Under the pieces are notes generated by a model that was not told the DNA's origin, ran no database searches, and saw only the letters and a list, made by a program, of their open reading frames with translations. From assembly GCA_023374045.1 (NCBI GenBank), contig CM041777.1, positions 465,153,827 to 465,217,826 on the forward strand: a DNA stretch of 64,000 bases, given 5' to 3'. Every line of letters begins with the position of its first letter. The stretch's first letter is position 1. Position numbers and translations under genes: made by a program. This DNA comes from Limonium bicolor. Its lineage: Eukaryota > Streptophyta > Magnoliopsida > Caryophyllales > Plumbaginaceae. Below, one piece after another: positions 12,091 to 25,600 of this stretch.

Positions 12091-15000
12091 TGAAATACCC
12101 CTAAATTAATTTAAATTAATTTAGGGGATTTCTTTTATTAAACCTTTAATAATACTATTAAGTATTAAATTATTATATGGAATTATGAATATTAAATTAT
12201 TATATGGAATTATGAATATTAAATTATTATATGGAATTATGAAATTTATTTAGGGGTTTTCTCCTATTTAACCCTAATTATTATATATTATTATATAGTA
12301 TTATGAATTTAATAATAAGATTTATAAGTCCATAAATCTTGGGAAAATTTCTAAACACTCCAACTATATTATAAAGATTTTAGGAAGTGTTGGAACATTG
12401 TTTTGAAACATAAAAGTCAATATAAAATTCTAGAAACCTTAAAGCTTATTAAGGCTTGCTAGAGTTGACTTTTTTAGAATGGTCAAACCAGGCCATGAAA
12501 CCTATACCAATAAATAGGTTATGAAAACCATGAAGATCAATAAAAGGAACGTCAAAAACGGATCATCCTAGCCAAAGTTATGATAAAATGAAGTTTAGAG
12601 CCGAATTTTGAAAAGATACTGATGTGACAAGTCTGCTGACTCATCAGGTGCCTTGGGATACGCGCCCAGCACTTAACCAAATTCTATCTCCACGATTTTC
12701 GGAACCGACTTTGCCCTAACTTGTGACCTCCATAACTTTCTCATCTTTTGGAATTTTTGAGTGTCGTCTTTTGCATTCTCTTCTCCTTAATCCTCTCTTT
12801 GCAACCATATCTCACACTAACCCTAACTCATCCTAAATCAACCGGAAATTCGATCCAAAGTAGCCACCCTGAAAAACCGTAACTGCAGTTTCCAGTTTTT
12901 CCCTTCGAATCAGGTAACTTCGTCTAGCCATAACTTCTTCGTTTCTCATCCAAATTTCATGTTCTTTAGCTCGTTTTAAAGAGCTCTAATCCCTCTACAT
13001 CTTTAATGTTTATGACCAAATCTGATTCTCAATCATATGGAAGATATAGGCGTCTAAAGTTCCGACCCCGATCTGGTCGCGTTTTGCCCAGAATTTTTCC
13101 AGAAACGAGAAGGTAAACTCGTAACTTTCGGGTTTGATTTCTTCTTGTGTGTTGTGAGTTAGAGTGAGTTCTTGCTATCAATACGTAGATCTAAGTTTGC
13201 TCTTTCCAATGAGCCCTTACTCATAGCCTAACTCGATTTGTACTGCTAGTTATAGATCTTCGAAGTGGGCACCACGAACTGCTCAAAGTTCATATTTTTC
13301 CAGATTTACCGAAATTGAATTTCTCCGTTTTTGCAATTCCGGTGAGTCTCCGATTAAATTGCTCCGATATTGCTGTTCGTAGTCATGTTACCGTCTTAAT
13401 CCATGTTCCAATTTAATCAATTACGCTCTAGATTGGGAGAATTGGGGAGAATCAAATTCGGAAACTGTTTAGAACCCTAACTTCGAACTGAATTCGAATT
13501 CCATCGAATACTGCATTATAATTGCGGAAATTAGTATCATTGGAACCGAAATTTGATTTCTAAACCATAGAAACAAGAATCACTCGATTTCGTTCTGTAG
13601 ATTGTGAGAAAATCGAGATTTAGTACTCGAGTCGATTTGGGTGCGGATGAAGAACAGGGCTTTCAGCAGCCGTCCGGTTGTAGTTATAAGAAACGGACGG
13701 CTGAGATTAGATCGTTTCAAATTAAAAGATTAAGTCTTTATTATGATTTCAGTAAATAACCCTAACTTGTTGAATTAATTTAAATACCTTCCCGAATGTA
13801 TTTTGACTTGAAATTTTAACCATAGATTCCTTATTTAATCTAGTTTATTTTGATGTAAATTATTATGGTTTTTGAGTTTTTAAACATAAGTTATGAATTT
13901 TTCAAGTTACGGGTTTTCTGGAATTATTTGGCTAAATTAAAAAGATTTTTTTATGAAATAAAAATTTTATAATATGTCTAAAATGTTATAGTTACTGTAT
14001 ATTAAATTTGGGAATTTTTGGGCAATGGTAAAAGGTTTTAAAAATTGTGTTTATGAGTTTTTCATAAGAATAACCTATAATATAAGGTTTTTAATGTAAC
14101 CAAAAATTAAAGTATGGTTTGTTAATTAACTTTTAAGCTGGGGAAAATAAAGGAAACTAAATTAACATTTTATAACAGTAAGTTTATAAATATTTTTGTA
14201 TTAGCTTTTAAGAGAAGTGAAATTATTTACATATATGTATATATACTTACTTAAGTAGAAACTTATATAAAATAAGGAATTTAATTATCCTACATTTTAT
14301 TTACTATATTGTATGGGAGTTAATATTTTTAATTTAAACTAAGGAAAATATATACATATATATTTCTATACATATATAAAAGGAATAAAATAGTAACTAA
14401 GGTTAAATCAAGGAACTAAATTAATCTACATTTATATTAATTATATAATATGGTAGTTAATAGACTTAATTGAAACTAGGGAAATACTTTATTTTATAAA
14501 CCATATTTTGGATGTAGATATGAGTAAAAGTTAATATAAATAAAATGTAGTAAAACTACATAAAGAATGTCTTGAATAAATCCTGGTTTACATATATGAT
14601 AAATAAATAAATAAAAGACATAAATACCTTATAGCAAATGGAATATGAAGGAATTAATAAGTTAAACTAAACCTATACATAATACTATTAAAAGAGTTAT
14701 ATAGGTAGTATTGAAGTGTGGTTATGAAATTGAGCTTAAAGAGTTATCTTGGATTTCTAAGATTTATATAAACCATATTAGAATACATGTGTAATATTAT
14801 TTGTCAAAGACCATAATGTAAATCTATAATTTGGTTAGGTAATTAATAAGTTGGGACTTAGGAATATTTGTAATTAGATTTTACACAAATAGAACTTACT
14901 ATATAATTAATGAATAAATGTAATACTTTTACATCTAAATGTTCTTAAGATATAAACAATTAAATAAATAAAATACTTTTACATCTAAATGTGAGGTGGA

Positions 15001-17879
15001 TTACTAAGTCTAGATTTAATCATTTCTTAACATTTATGGTATTGGAATATAACTTAATGTTTTAAGATAAAATCATTAAAAGGGTTATGATATAAAACTA
15101 TATTAAACTATGATTTGGAAATTTATCTAAATAATAATCCTTAAGTTTCCTGGCATTAGATAAGCCATATGAAATACATTTATAACATTTATTACCAATA
15201 CTTAGGATGTGAGTTTACAATTAAGTGAGGTATTTAGTAGTTAGAATTTATAGAAGGTTTATAAATAGGAATTTGATACTTAAAACCTTTGAACCTTTTG
15301 TTAGATAAAACTGAGTTACATAAGATATTATATTGATATACTTTACGGTAATGGGAATTAATGATAGGTTATTTGAATATAAAATATGAGAATTTTCATA
15401 TAATTAACAATTGCGCTTACGAACCAGAATTTAATTCTTTGATACATTCTACTCTATGTAGATATATTGTCCATCCTAAATACAATAAAGGGAATTAATT
15501 TATTAAGTTATTCCTTTGAAACCTTAGGCTTTGTAAAATAATTTAAAACGTATTTAAGGCTTAAGTTTATTGAAGTCTAGTACAAAAGGATTATACATAG
15601 TCTATAGGGTGTATGTGTGTAAAAATAAAACATTTAGGAGATTAAAGGTAAGTAAGGATACATAAAAGGTTATATTTAAACACCTTATTATATAGGTAAT
15701 AATTAAGCAAATAATGTACCTTGTGAATACTAAATGTAAGAGTTCGATAAGTCTAAGTTAACTATAATATAGTTGTTTCAATATGAGAGGTAATTCAACA
15801 TCTTATGCAAAGATATTAGACGTTATAAATAGGAAGTCATTCTGAACTAAGGATATGATAATTGAGTTTAGTGGCTCAATTAAGTTATAATGAATTGTAT
15901 CTACAACATTATGATTCCAATATACAAGATGTAGATCTTAATTAAGTTAAGGGAAAGACCTAATCATTATGGGTTGTCTAGTAGATATTGTTTAAATACA
16001 TAATCTTTACATTGTGAGATAATAGTATAGTATTCTGAGATGAGTCCATCATAGGTCATAATACAATGTTTATTCTAAATTAAGAATAAAGGTATTGAGC
16101 TTAAGATTATTATTGAAATTCTTAGATTTAATTATATAACATAAACACATTTATGATATAGAGGTCTCAAAAGTCTTGAATGTGAGGATTGTGGTTAAGT
16201 ATGAATAAAGTGGATAGGAGTGGACAATTAGCAAATGTTAATCGAATACATTCCTTGATCTTACCACCTTGGGCTATACAACGTTCTCAGATAACACAAA
16301 GATTATACATAACATTTAAGTGAGGGCTTAAAAGATAATTGAGACTTTGAAATAAGAGTAAGGAGTTTATTTAAGCGTAACATAGGCTACAAGTGATTGA
16401 TGATAGACTACCTTTAATATTCTTCAGAGTACTGTTGATTGTTTGCGCAAGTTGATTAGAACTGCTACAGTGTTACCCAGGTACGATTTCTCGTACTCAG
16501 CTTGTTGTGTTTTGGACCTTATGGAATGTTTTGTACGATTTCTCGTACTCGATACTTTTGCTGATGGACTTTATGGAATGTTTTGGAACACCAACTGATC
16601 TTGAATGGATTTCAAAATGAAACTGTTGTGTGACTAACTGAGCTTGATGTGACTAACTGAGCCTGTATGTGAAACTTCCTTGGTTATTGGTTCCTCCTAT
16701 CTAGTTGTTTCACTAGATATTAACTGCCTAGGGTTTACGCTTCTGCACTCTGTAGGACTGAGTGTTTTGGTATTGCTCTTGTGCAGTTAATGATCTAGTG
16801 GGGTGACTGGGAAAATAGGAAAATATCAGGTATTGGTAATTCTTCCTTTGGATAATGGGTAATGTTTCATCCATGAGTCGAGTTTTATCAGCCTTATTGG
16901 GAATGGATTCTTTCTATTGGATATTAATTGTCGAGGGTTTACGCCTCTGCACTCTGTAGGACTGAGTGTTTTGGTATTGCTCTCGTGCAGTTAAAAATCT
17001 AATGGGAATGTGGGAAAGTTAATTGTGTAATGAGTATGGATATTTTTATTAAGTGGTGCACGCACTTTTCACCGATGACTGAGAACGGGTCGGTGGCAGC
17101 GGAGGTCTGCTATACCTCGTCCATATGGACAACTGACAGCGGAGGTCTGTTTACCTCGTCCTTGTGACAACTGACTGTCGGTGGGGGCCATCTCTCCCAA
17201 TTGGTTTATTCCACTATTGAGTATATTTTGTCTATGGGAATCATCTTCTGAAATGGTGGAGACATGAACTGTCTACCACGGGTTATGGATATTAATGTCA
17301 CTCCTAGTCCTTTGTGACTACTTAAGTCTTTCTCTTCTTAACCAGAATTGCTTCTAACATCAACAATGGATGCTTACTAACTATGTGGTGTGACTACTTA
17401 AGTGGATGACTTGGTTTGGAAGTTCTCTATCTCTATCTTTGTCTTGTTTTCTTTTCTCTTTAACTTGATTGTTTTGAAGTGCTTTATCTCTGTTTACTTT
17501 TAAGAGTTTGTTTTCATGTTACTGTTTATTTTAAGAGTGATGTTTTATAAGTTTGTTTTTGGAGAATTGTACCAGTTCCATTCCAGGGAACCGACTCACC
17601 CCTCTCGGGGTGGGCTGCTTGGTTTCATCTTGTAGGTACAAATTGATTTACAGGTGGCCACGACGAGCATGAGTGATTGGGATGGGATTAGGTTTATGGA
17701 GAGTGAATGTGTTTTATTATTGTTATGTTTATGTTAAGTTTTCTTGAAGTTCAGACCGTAACTTAGTTGATTGTAATGGTTGTAATTGGTGAGGTTGGTA
17801 CCGGGTGTTTGGAGCCCGATGGTCTGTAGCACCTTTAGTTTATTTTCCGCTGTTGTTTTATTATTATAGGGGTGTTACA
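12091..17879 (+). repeat. LARD 3' LTR
   Basis: This is the direct copy of 3542-9822 without the MITE. It contains the 90-bp motif at 16711-16800 and its diverged second copy at 16915-17004, and the short GC hairpin at 17597-17612. It ends GGTGTTACA and is followed by the AGTTG duplication. The only differences I noticed from the 5' LTR are scattered substitutions and small indels. Confidence 0.9.
16711..16800 (+). repeat. 90-bp palindromic motif, copy in LARD 3' LTR
   Basis: The arms and core are the same as at 8140-8229, with one visible core change (TTCTGCACTC for TTCTACACTC). The diverged second copy follows at 16915-17004. Confidence 0.8.
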
Positions 17880-17884
17880 AGTTG
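17880..17884. repeat. Right target-site duplication of the LARD (AGTTG)
   Basis: AGTTG follows the LTR end TGTTACA and matches 3537-3541. Element alpha resumes from here. Confidence 0.9.
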
Positions 17885-19079
17885 TCCTTAATTCACTTCC
17901 AATAATTTACCTAGGTATATACTACTCATGGACTTCATTCATCAACTACTCTCAATCACTCGTACTATTTCTTTACGGGCTACAATATTGTGGAGCTCCG
18001 CCCACTACTCATTACTCTTCTATACTAATACTCTTACACTGGGGTTACAAGATGGGTAAATTCGTCCTATGGTATTTGCATCTGTCATGCCTAATTACCA
18101 CAATTACTATGTGAATGAATACATATGTTTATTTAACATAGTATCAATCATCAATTCGTTTCTCATTTGGGCTATGCACATTATCGTTTATGTGTTTCTT
18201 CATGAAACTTATACTAAGCGGTTTTCGCTCTACCCCCCTAAAAGGGATTACGCCCACGTAATCTACCATATGTTATTATTATTCAATTTGGGTAATCTGA
18301 AGCGTTTTAGCTTCTTTACGGTTTATTACATAATATACCCTTGTCAAAGGGTCCTAATCATAATCATTGGTTTAGTCTTTGCACCAAAGATTCCCATATG
18401 AGTTTATTTAACTCATAATTAATTCGGTTCCAGCCTATTAGGCTTCAAGGCATTAGTAGCCATTCTACTATACTTACCAGGTATATTATCTCCTAGCTAG
18501 GGCCCACTAGCTTTGCTGCGCGACCCTGATAACTTGGGTTACTTACCCTTCGTGTTATCCTTAATGTGCTATACATCACCTTTTATCCGTCTATTATGGG
18601 AATAAGGTTTACTAAACAATTGCGGTATTCTTTTACCGTGTTTGAACTCAATTAGTTTTTAGATTGTAACCAGCTCTCTGGTAATCTACTGCACATGCTA
18701 TTTGTGCTTCCACGATTATTCACTAAGTTCCTCCGACTTATTGTCGGGTGAGGTTAAGTCACTACTTAGTTGTAATGCTTCCTCTGGTGTCAATAGTTTC
18801 TAAATCATACCAGTTCTTTTGGTTCAGTACAAGTGTTCTTTACTTGTATGACCTTGCATTTCTATGCGTCGGTCCTAGTGACTTTCTTAAGTCTCTTTTC
18901 ACTCTTTATTCCATTGGAATTCACATTTTGTGATTGTTAGTGTGTTGTACACTCTTCGTGCTTCTTTGGCCTTAGGCCGCACGGTTTGTTGTTAAGCTTG
19001 CTTAACTGGCTTATGCCATGTTTGTTGGTGAAAAGAAGGGTTTACTACGGTTTTTTCATTCTCCATATCCTTAGCCATC

Positions 19080-19170
19080 CCATTAGATCATTAGCTGCAC
19101 AAGTGCAATACCAAAACACTCAGTCATACAAAGTGCAGAGGCGTAAACGCTTGACAGTAAGTCACTTATG
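19080..19170 (-). repeat. 90-bp motif, reversed diverged copy in alpha interior
   Basis: The core reads GCACAAGTGCAATACCAAAA then CACTCAGTCATACAAAGTGC and GAGGCGTAAACGC, the reverse complement of the LARD core. The left arm is still recognisable; the right arm is decayed. Confidence 0.7.
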
Positions 19171-22100
19171 TGATAGGAAAGAATATTTCTGCCTATCATC
19201 TCATATTTATACTCCGTGTCATTATCTGCTACTTCCTCATAGCGGTCGCTTGTTGTGCACCGTATTCTTACTCATTGTACAACATTGTTTTTACTGTTTC
19301 TGTTACTATGGTAGTTCCTCTTTACTTATTGCCATTGTCATTGGCACCATTTCCTTATGGCATGAACACTGAGGGTTTCCTCTGTTCGTGTGTATGACGG
19401 TTGTCGTAACATACCGCAATGTGATTATTCCCCAATGTGGAGATGTTTCATTTCAACTTAGGTTTCATGTGTAGGTTAGCTTACCTCATATTCTATCATC
19501 ATTTATGATACAATTTACCAAGTATCTTGGTTGACCAAGGATGAGGTAATTCATTGGGTTATAAGCTCTCTTGAGCGTTGGTCATTCGTGGTGTCCAATG
19601 TACATTCGCATTGATTATTTTTGGCATTACTGTCTTCCACTGCTGAGCATTAGTTATAGGCTCTAGCTGTGCAGTTTCACTTGTATGCATATCACTGGGA
19701 CATCCCAAGAAACTTCAGGGGTTTTCTGGTCCCGTTCTCTAATTGAAGAGTATTTTATCACTGATAGGTGAAAGTTCTTGTTGAGGGGTTTGTCACCACT
19801 CATACGTCTCATAGCAAGGTTACTATGTTAGTACCTGCTTATGTACTGCATATGGAGTATACTTACTCCTTTAAGTCACGATGGTTTGGAATGTCTTTTC
19901 CTTGTTTCATCGCCTCTTGGCAATATCTATATGCGTAGGCTCTATTGTTATAGTAGATGGAAGCCTCTTCTAAGGGTTCACTTCTTCACCACCTTGGTGG
20001 TCTTCGATTAACGAGGGGTACTTTTCCTCGGGTTTCCCGTAGTGTCCAAATGTGAACTAGGCCAATGTTGGCATCATCACGATTCTTATGCCCCTGTGCT
20101 ACCATTGCTACAGAAAGCATGAAGGTAATTAAAAGCTTGTCGACTGTATACTAGACTAATGCTCTAGTGACAGTGACACTGAGTTGGCCATTACTCCAAG
20201 CCACTCATGATGTTAGGTTTGAATTGATGGTCCAGTTGTTGATTTCTTTGTCGCATGAGGCAATATCTCTTGAAAGTCTTGTTATCAAATGGTGTGGGTT
20301 ATGCAACCGTTAAGGTTTACATAACATAGTTGGTTGATGGCTTTTAAGCCTTATTGCTGCAAGCTATGCTCTTTGCAAGCTGCTTATACATGTTTCCACT
20401 CCATGTATACCCCATAGGTTGGAGGTATTGCTAGGCTCCATGGTAAGTCGTGACATCACGCTTCCGTTCATAGGAGACCCTTTAGGCAATCTGGTGTTAA
20501 TTCGGGCCTTCTGTAATTTAGGGTATTTCCTATTAAGTGAAATCCCTTCGGTGTCCTAACCGAATGTTCGTTCTAGCTCATGTGCTCTTATCATGACGCT
20601 TGTTCAACTGTTGTTATCTCAGATACCCTTCAAGGATTGCTCCTGAGTGCTGTTAGTTATGCCGTTACATCCGGCTAATGTTTACGATATGTTGTGTCTA
20701 CTATACCGCCTTGTGGTATTGTATTTGAGTTATTCCCTTTTTGAGTTATAACGTCTCCCGCTCCTGGGTAGACTGTTTATACTTTCTCCTAGTGTTCTAG
20801 GCTAGGTTTAATATCTTCCCCAATGATGGATTACGCTCCTTGGTAGTCTTGGCAATTGTTCTTGGGATCCTCGTCCCGTTCATTGAACATTGTGGTGTTC
20901 ACATTAGGCATTTGCCTTACGGTGTTCGGGCTGGGTACACTTCCCAGCTTCCATGTATTTTCTTGATGTCTTCAAGACATATCCAATGTCTATACTTATT
21001 AGTCTGTGCTTTTTGCACATCTAATTCTTATTCCTTATCCTCAGATGGATTCTCTGAGTTCTTTTATGCTAATTACTTAGCTGAGTTGCTTCTCCTTGAT
21101 CGTCTGAGGTGTCCAGCTGTTCAGGTTTAAAATTACTCCTGGTCCGTAGAGCGGAGATGACTACTTCCCGTGTTTCGTACACTACATGTATACATACGTG
21201 GGGTACCTTGTTGATACGTTACCACTTACCCAACTATCTGTCAGGCCCGCAAGCTCCTTCGGAGTGCGGTCGTCCCACATCCCGTAATTGGGTACACTCG
21301 TAGTGTTTGTCACACGCCTAGGTGAAGTATTCTATTGTCAGCTCCTCTTGTATCATCTATGATACTTACCGTAATTCTGTTGGTTTAGTTTTAAAATCCA
21401 AGGTTTAAAAGAAAGGGTTTTGAAAGAAAATTTGGGTTTTAAAATCATAGTGCGGTGTTAAAAGAAGTTCTACATGGCATAGCCATGTTTGTGGTCTTGA
21501 CCAAGTCCAGCTTCCCGCTGACTGGTATGTTCTTAATACAATGGTCAGGCCGTCAGGCCTTTCCAAGGTTCGATTCTTCTAGCTTTCAGGATTTGTGATC
21601 CTATAGTTGTTTCACTGCTGTCACTGTACATTACTATGTACTTATTGTTTGTTAGAGTTCCTCTACATGTTCCTGTTCTTACTGCACTTGCCGTGGCAAG
21701 TGCGTGGTACTGGTGATTTTTGAGTAACCCTATACCGGTCACGGTATGGTTTCCACTCGTATTTGGTAGTCTTGTTGACTCTTCCTTTGATCTTATTGAT
21801 CTACGGTTGGGATACTCGATCCTTTAGGTAGCTTCTCAGTGATCTGGACATGGCTGTCGTAGATCTGGGTACTTCTCCAATCCTTGGAGATTCCCTTTCG
21901 TTTGTTCTGGGTTTTTCCTTGTGGCTCGTTCCCACACATTTGTTGTGGTTACTGGGCCTTAGCTTGTTTAGGTACTACTCCTGTAGTCCCGTTGGATTAT
22001 ATCCCGTGAATGTTCTTGTAGCTGTCTGAGCCATGTCGGCCAGGTGTTGCAACCTTGTTGGTGTTGTAGTTTGGAGTTAATCACTTCTGACTATGTCCTT

Positions 22101-22639
22101 AGTCAGTTGGTATACCATTGGTGGTATTATCTAGCTATTGCTGTCCCGCAGACTTGTGTCTCGGGTTCCATTACTGCTCCTTTTCCATTTCGTTGCATGG
22201 TTAGTGCTTCCTTTCCTGCTGTTGGTTGTCTAGCCAGGTTTCGCGACTGCTAAGCATGTCGCCCCAGGTTGTTATAAGTTGTAGCCTCATTGTAGTTGGA
22301 GTGCTCATTCCACCGCTACTAAGTACGGGTATTGTTGTTCAACTGGGATCCATCTCCGGGCTTCCAATTCTTGGAATCTATCGTGTGTTAAGTTCTTTCC
22401 CCTTATAAGATTATCCCACTACAGCCAGATCGGGTTTTCCCGAGTATGAGAGGGCTTTCCTTCTCTCTGGCGTTCTTCCCCAAGTTATACAATGGGTTTG
22501 TGGTGGGCGGGTCTGGTATTGTAGGTATCCGGTACTCACCGGTAGTTCCTAACTAGCATCTCTCGAATGCTATCGCTCAGCCCTTAGCCCTAAGCTTCTA
22601 ATTCCTAACTCGGTATTCCTAAACTCGATATTTCCAGTC

Positions 22640-22663
22640 ATCAGAGCGATACTTCGCTCTGAT
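22640..22663 (-). ncRNA. Primer-site hairpin of element alpha
   Basis: ATCAGAGCGA (22640-22649) and TCGCTCTGAT (22654-22663) are perfect inverted repeats around a 4-base loop, so the RNA forms a 10-bp stem. One arm lies inside the primer site at 22656-22667. The beta hairpin is identical. Confidence 0.7.
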
Positions 22664-22667
22664 ACCA
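22656..22667 (-). promoter_or_regulatory. Element alpha primer-binding site
   Basis: GCTCTGATACCA on the plus strand is the exact reverse of TGGTATCAGAGC, the complement of the initiator-Met-tRNA 3' end. It lies five bases inside the 5' LTR and fixes the element as minus-strand. Confidence 0.92.
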
Positions 22668-22672
22668 CTTTT

Positions 22673-25600
22673 TGTAACACCCTTACCGTTAATACTATCA
22701 TTACCGTCCAATCTCCTCGTACTTCCAGATTCACGCAGCGGTACATACTTACATACGGTGGGTGATACAATGCCGTTAGTCACCCACGTGACTAACAAAG
22801 CTACTACTACTACATACAACATCAGTCTGATGGACCGGAATCTCGAGTACTACACATCTACAATACATACTCCATTTACCAATCAAATACTACATTGCTC
22901 CATTCAACACTTTGCTCCTTTACAATACCATTCAATACAATATACATAACCGAGTTTACTAAGTTCCTTATACAAATACAATACCTCTTTCAATTGCATT
23001 CATACTCATTAAGAGTCTACCTCTACCCAATCCTCGCATCTACATACTTACAATGCACAAGGTGTACCCCCTTGGTACACTACTACTTCAAGACTACAAG
23101 TTCAATACTATTCTCTACAATCTACACTGTCACCTGTCTCTTACTGCAACCATGTCTGCTTCGGGTACCTGCACACTAAAAACGTTCCCCCTAGGGGGTC
23201 AGCTTTCGCTGCATATGATAACCGCATACCCCGCGTACTAGTGAGGGTACGCCGACCACTTGGTCGAATACATGCAATTGATTTCATTCAAACATACATG
23301 CATACATGCTCTTACACACAATACTACAATACTTTACGCAAAAATACACGCATACACTCCAACACATACAAAGAGATTATACGAGTCCAATACTTACTCA
23401 CCTTCTTCCGAAATACACATTCACGATACACGCACAATACATACTCATTACATACTCAATCCATACACAATACATATACCATGCCCAATACTTTGTTAGC
23501 TTCATTTGTCCACCCGGGTTAATCGGGTGGAGATTACTCTTTTACTCGTTACACAATACTTACGCATACATACTCATACTTTACTTACTTACTTACTCAA
23601 GTCAAGTCGTCGGGACCTCCGGCCCGGGGACTACTCTGTCCCACCATAGGGATTTACTTGGTTCACCAATCCAGGATGCTACCCATTTAAGGGGTTTGGG
23701 CTGTGGACCAGTTTAAGAACCAGGAATCGGATCCAACCTCTTGTGTCTCCTCATCCTCACGCGTGGCCGAAACTATATCAGACTTCTACTCATTCCAATT
23801 TATCCAATACTTACGTTAGGAGTTAGGTAGTTAGGAATTAGTAGAAGTCATTCATTCAAGCCACATACACAAATACATTGCTCAAATACACATCCATACG
23901 AAATACAATACAATATACAAGTACACTACTTATTACAAATACACCTCATCATCATTCACATATTTCATGAATTATACAAACTAGTGTTCAAGGCGATAAA
24001 TATCAAGAACACATAAACCAAGCACAAGTAAGTGCAATATAGTCCGATTCATGCATTTATCTTATTTAGGTGATCGAATAAGCACACAAATCGGGGTAAC
24101 CAGATTAGGATACAGGGCATGAAGAAATCATACCTTTTTACCGGAATTTACTTTACCGGGTGCTCCCTTGTTCCTTTGGTTCCCTCTTGTCCCTTGATTC
24201 TTATCCACGAACCAATGACTACATGTCAAATGGTTTAATTAATACTAAGCATTACAATGCATACATACCTACTACTCCCGTACTTACCCCGTCGTCCCAT
24301 TGTTTCGGTTTAACTTAATGTTCATATACTTACAATTCTCTTACTTAATTCTCCAACTCGTTTGTACCTTTAATGACCCTTAAACATCATTAATTAAATA
24401 TTAAATTTCTTATACTAACATTACCATTCATTACCTTTCCTTAAAAGCCATTTAATAAGCTTAATTTTACAATTTTTGGTTGGTCCGGGACCTTGTCCGA
24501 GTCTTAAGTCCCGGACCAACATGTGGTCATACTCCTCGGCCTGTTTTCAATTATGGTCCGGGACCTTATACATAAGGTAAGTCCCGGACCCAAGGCTCTG
24601 TAAACTCTCGAACGAAATTTAATTTGGTCCGGGTCCTTGCACATAAGTCAAGTCCCGGACCCATACTTATTGAAACTCTCGGCCTATTTGATGGGGTGGT
24701 CCGGGTCCTTGTATGGGACTTAAGTCCCGGACCACCCTCTGTCATCAACCCTTGGTCTGTTTTAATATGCTGGTCCGGGACTTAGTCCTGGACTAAGTCC
24801 CGGACCCGCTAAACTTTCTACAGATTTTAAGTTTTCAAAATCTATTACAATCCAAACTTTGCCTAATTAAATTCCCATTGTTCCTACACTTAATCCCACA
24901 TGTTTAAGCACCTAATTAAGCTCCTAAACATGCTCAAATCCATTACCAAGTCATTACTCCTTTTCATACTAATTCACACACCAATTCTCCACACTTTTTT
25001 TTCAACACTTACACAAATCCTTCCTAGTTTTGGTTTGCTACAGATTTTAGTTCCTATCCCCCATGCATATTCTCATCTCCTAATGCCATATCCAAGGCCC
25101 ACAATACATTGCCTTACCTCTTCAAGTTCAACACTCTTTTACTAGGTCTTGCACATAAGTTCTCCTAGTTTCTCCAACACATTTCAACAACTTGCTACAG
25201 ATTTTTACCTTCTTATTTCTCATACTACAACTACCATTCCATAATTACCAAACATCTCTATTAACTCCAATACACACCTTGGTTCTCCCATTCACCATGT
25301 CATCCATAAATGCACATATTCCTACCAAAATTTTGCCATAGTTTACCTACAATTCTAACTTCTCCACATACACACTTTTTCATCAAATTCATTCCTAATC
25401 TAGCCACACCCATACAAGGGTCCTACCAGCACACAAAGCTATAAATCCATCTCAATACATCAATATCAATACACATACACAATATACTTGGCTCTAAGGC
25501 CTACAATTCACTTACTAGTTCCCAAATACTCAAAAATCCAATACTACAATACCAATACAATAGTTTGGGTTCTCTAAATTGGTTTACCCATCCTCATTAC

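Larger units (their letters stand above)
3542..17879 (+). mobile_element. Complete LARD-type non-autonomous LTR retrotransposon
   Basis: Two long direct LTRs (6281 and 5789 bp; the difference is mostly the nested MITE) flank a 2268-bp interior. The element has TG...CA ends, a 5-bp target duplication, a primer site and a polypurine tract, so every cis signal needed for reverse transcription is present, but no gag or pol motif is seen. LTR, leader and 3' tail all resemble the reverse complement of the coding element G2 (LTR 57812-62060, leader 57510-57811, tail 51377-51720). It is therefore probably a derivative of a G2-like Tekay chromovirus that lost its coding region. It sits inside element alpha. 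The two LTRs look very similar by eye, suggesting a fairly recent insertion. Confidence 0.9.
17885..22672 (-). mobile_element. Element alpha interior, main non-coding part
   Basis: From about 18100 onward this 4.6 kb is homologous to the interior of beta (about 39060-42939), including the TACCCCCCTAAAAGGGATTA block at 18231 and the primer-site leader. On the minus strand I find no gag, protease, reverse transcriptase or integrase motif. The short plus-strand ORFs are not supported by any family resemblance. It ends with the primer-site hairpin. Alpha is therefore a second LARD-like family, distinct from the plus-strand LARD. A diverged 90-bp motif lies at 19080-19170. Confidence 0.75.

Noticed and set aside
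18069..19397. Hydrophobic plus-strand ORFs that look like membrane proteins
   Set aside because: AT-rich DNA gives Leu/Ile/Tyr-rich products; the frames are not conserved in the homologous beta interior.
22758..23716. Overlapping plus-strand ORFs rich in His, Thr and Tyr
   Set aside because: They arise from CA- and TA-rich runs in the alpha LTR; the products are low complexity and overlap in several frames.
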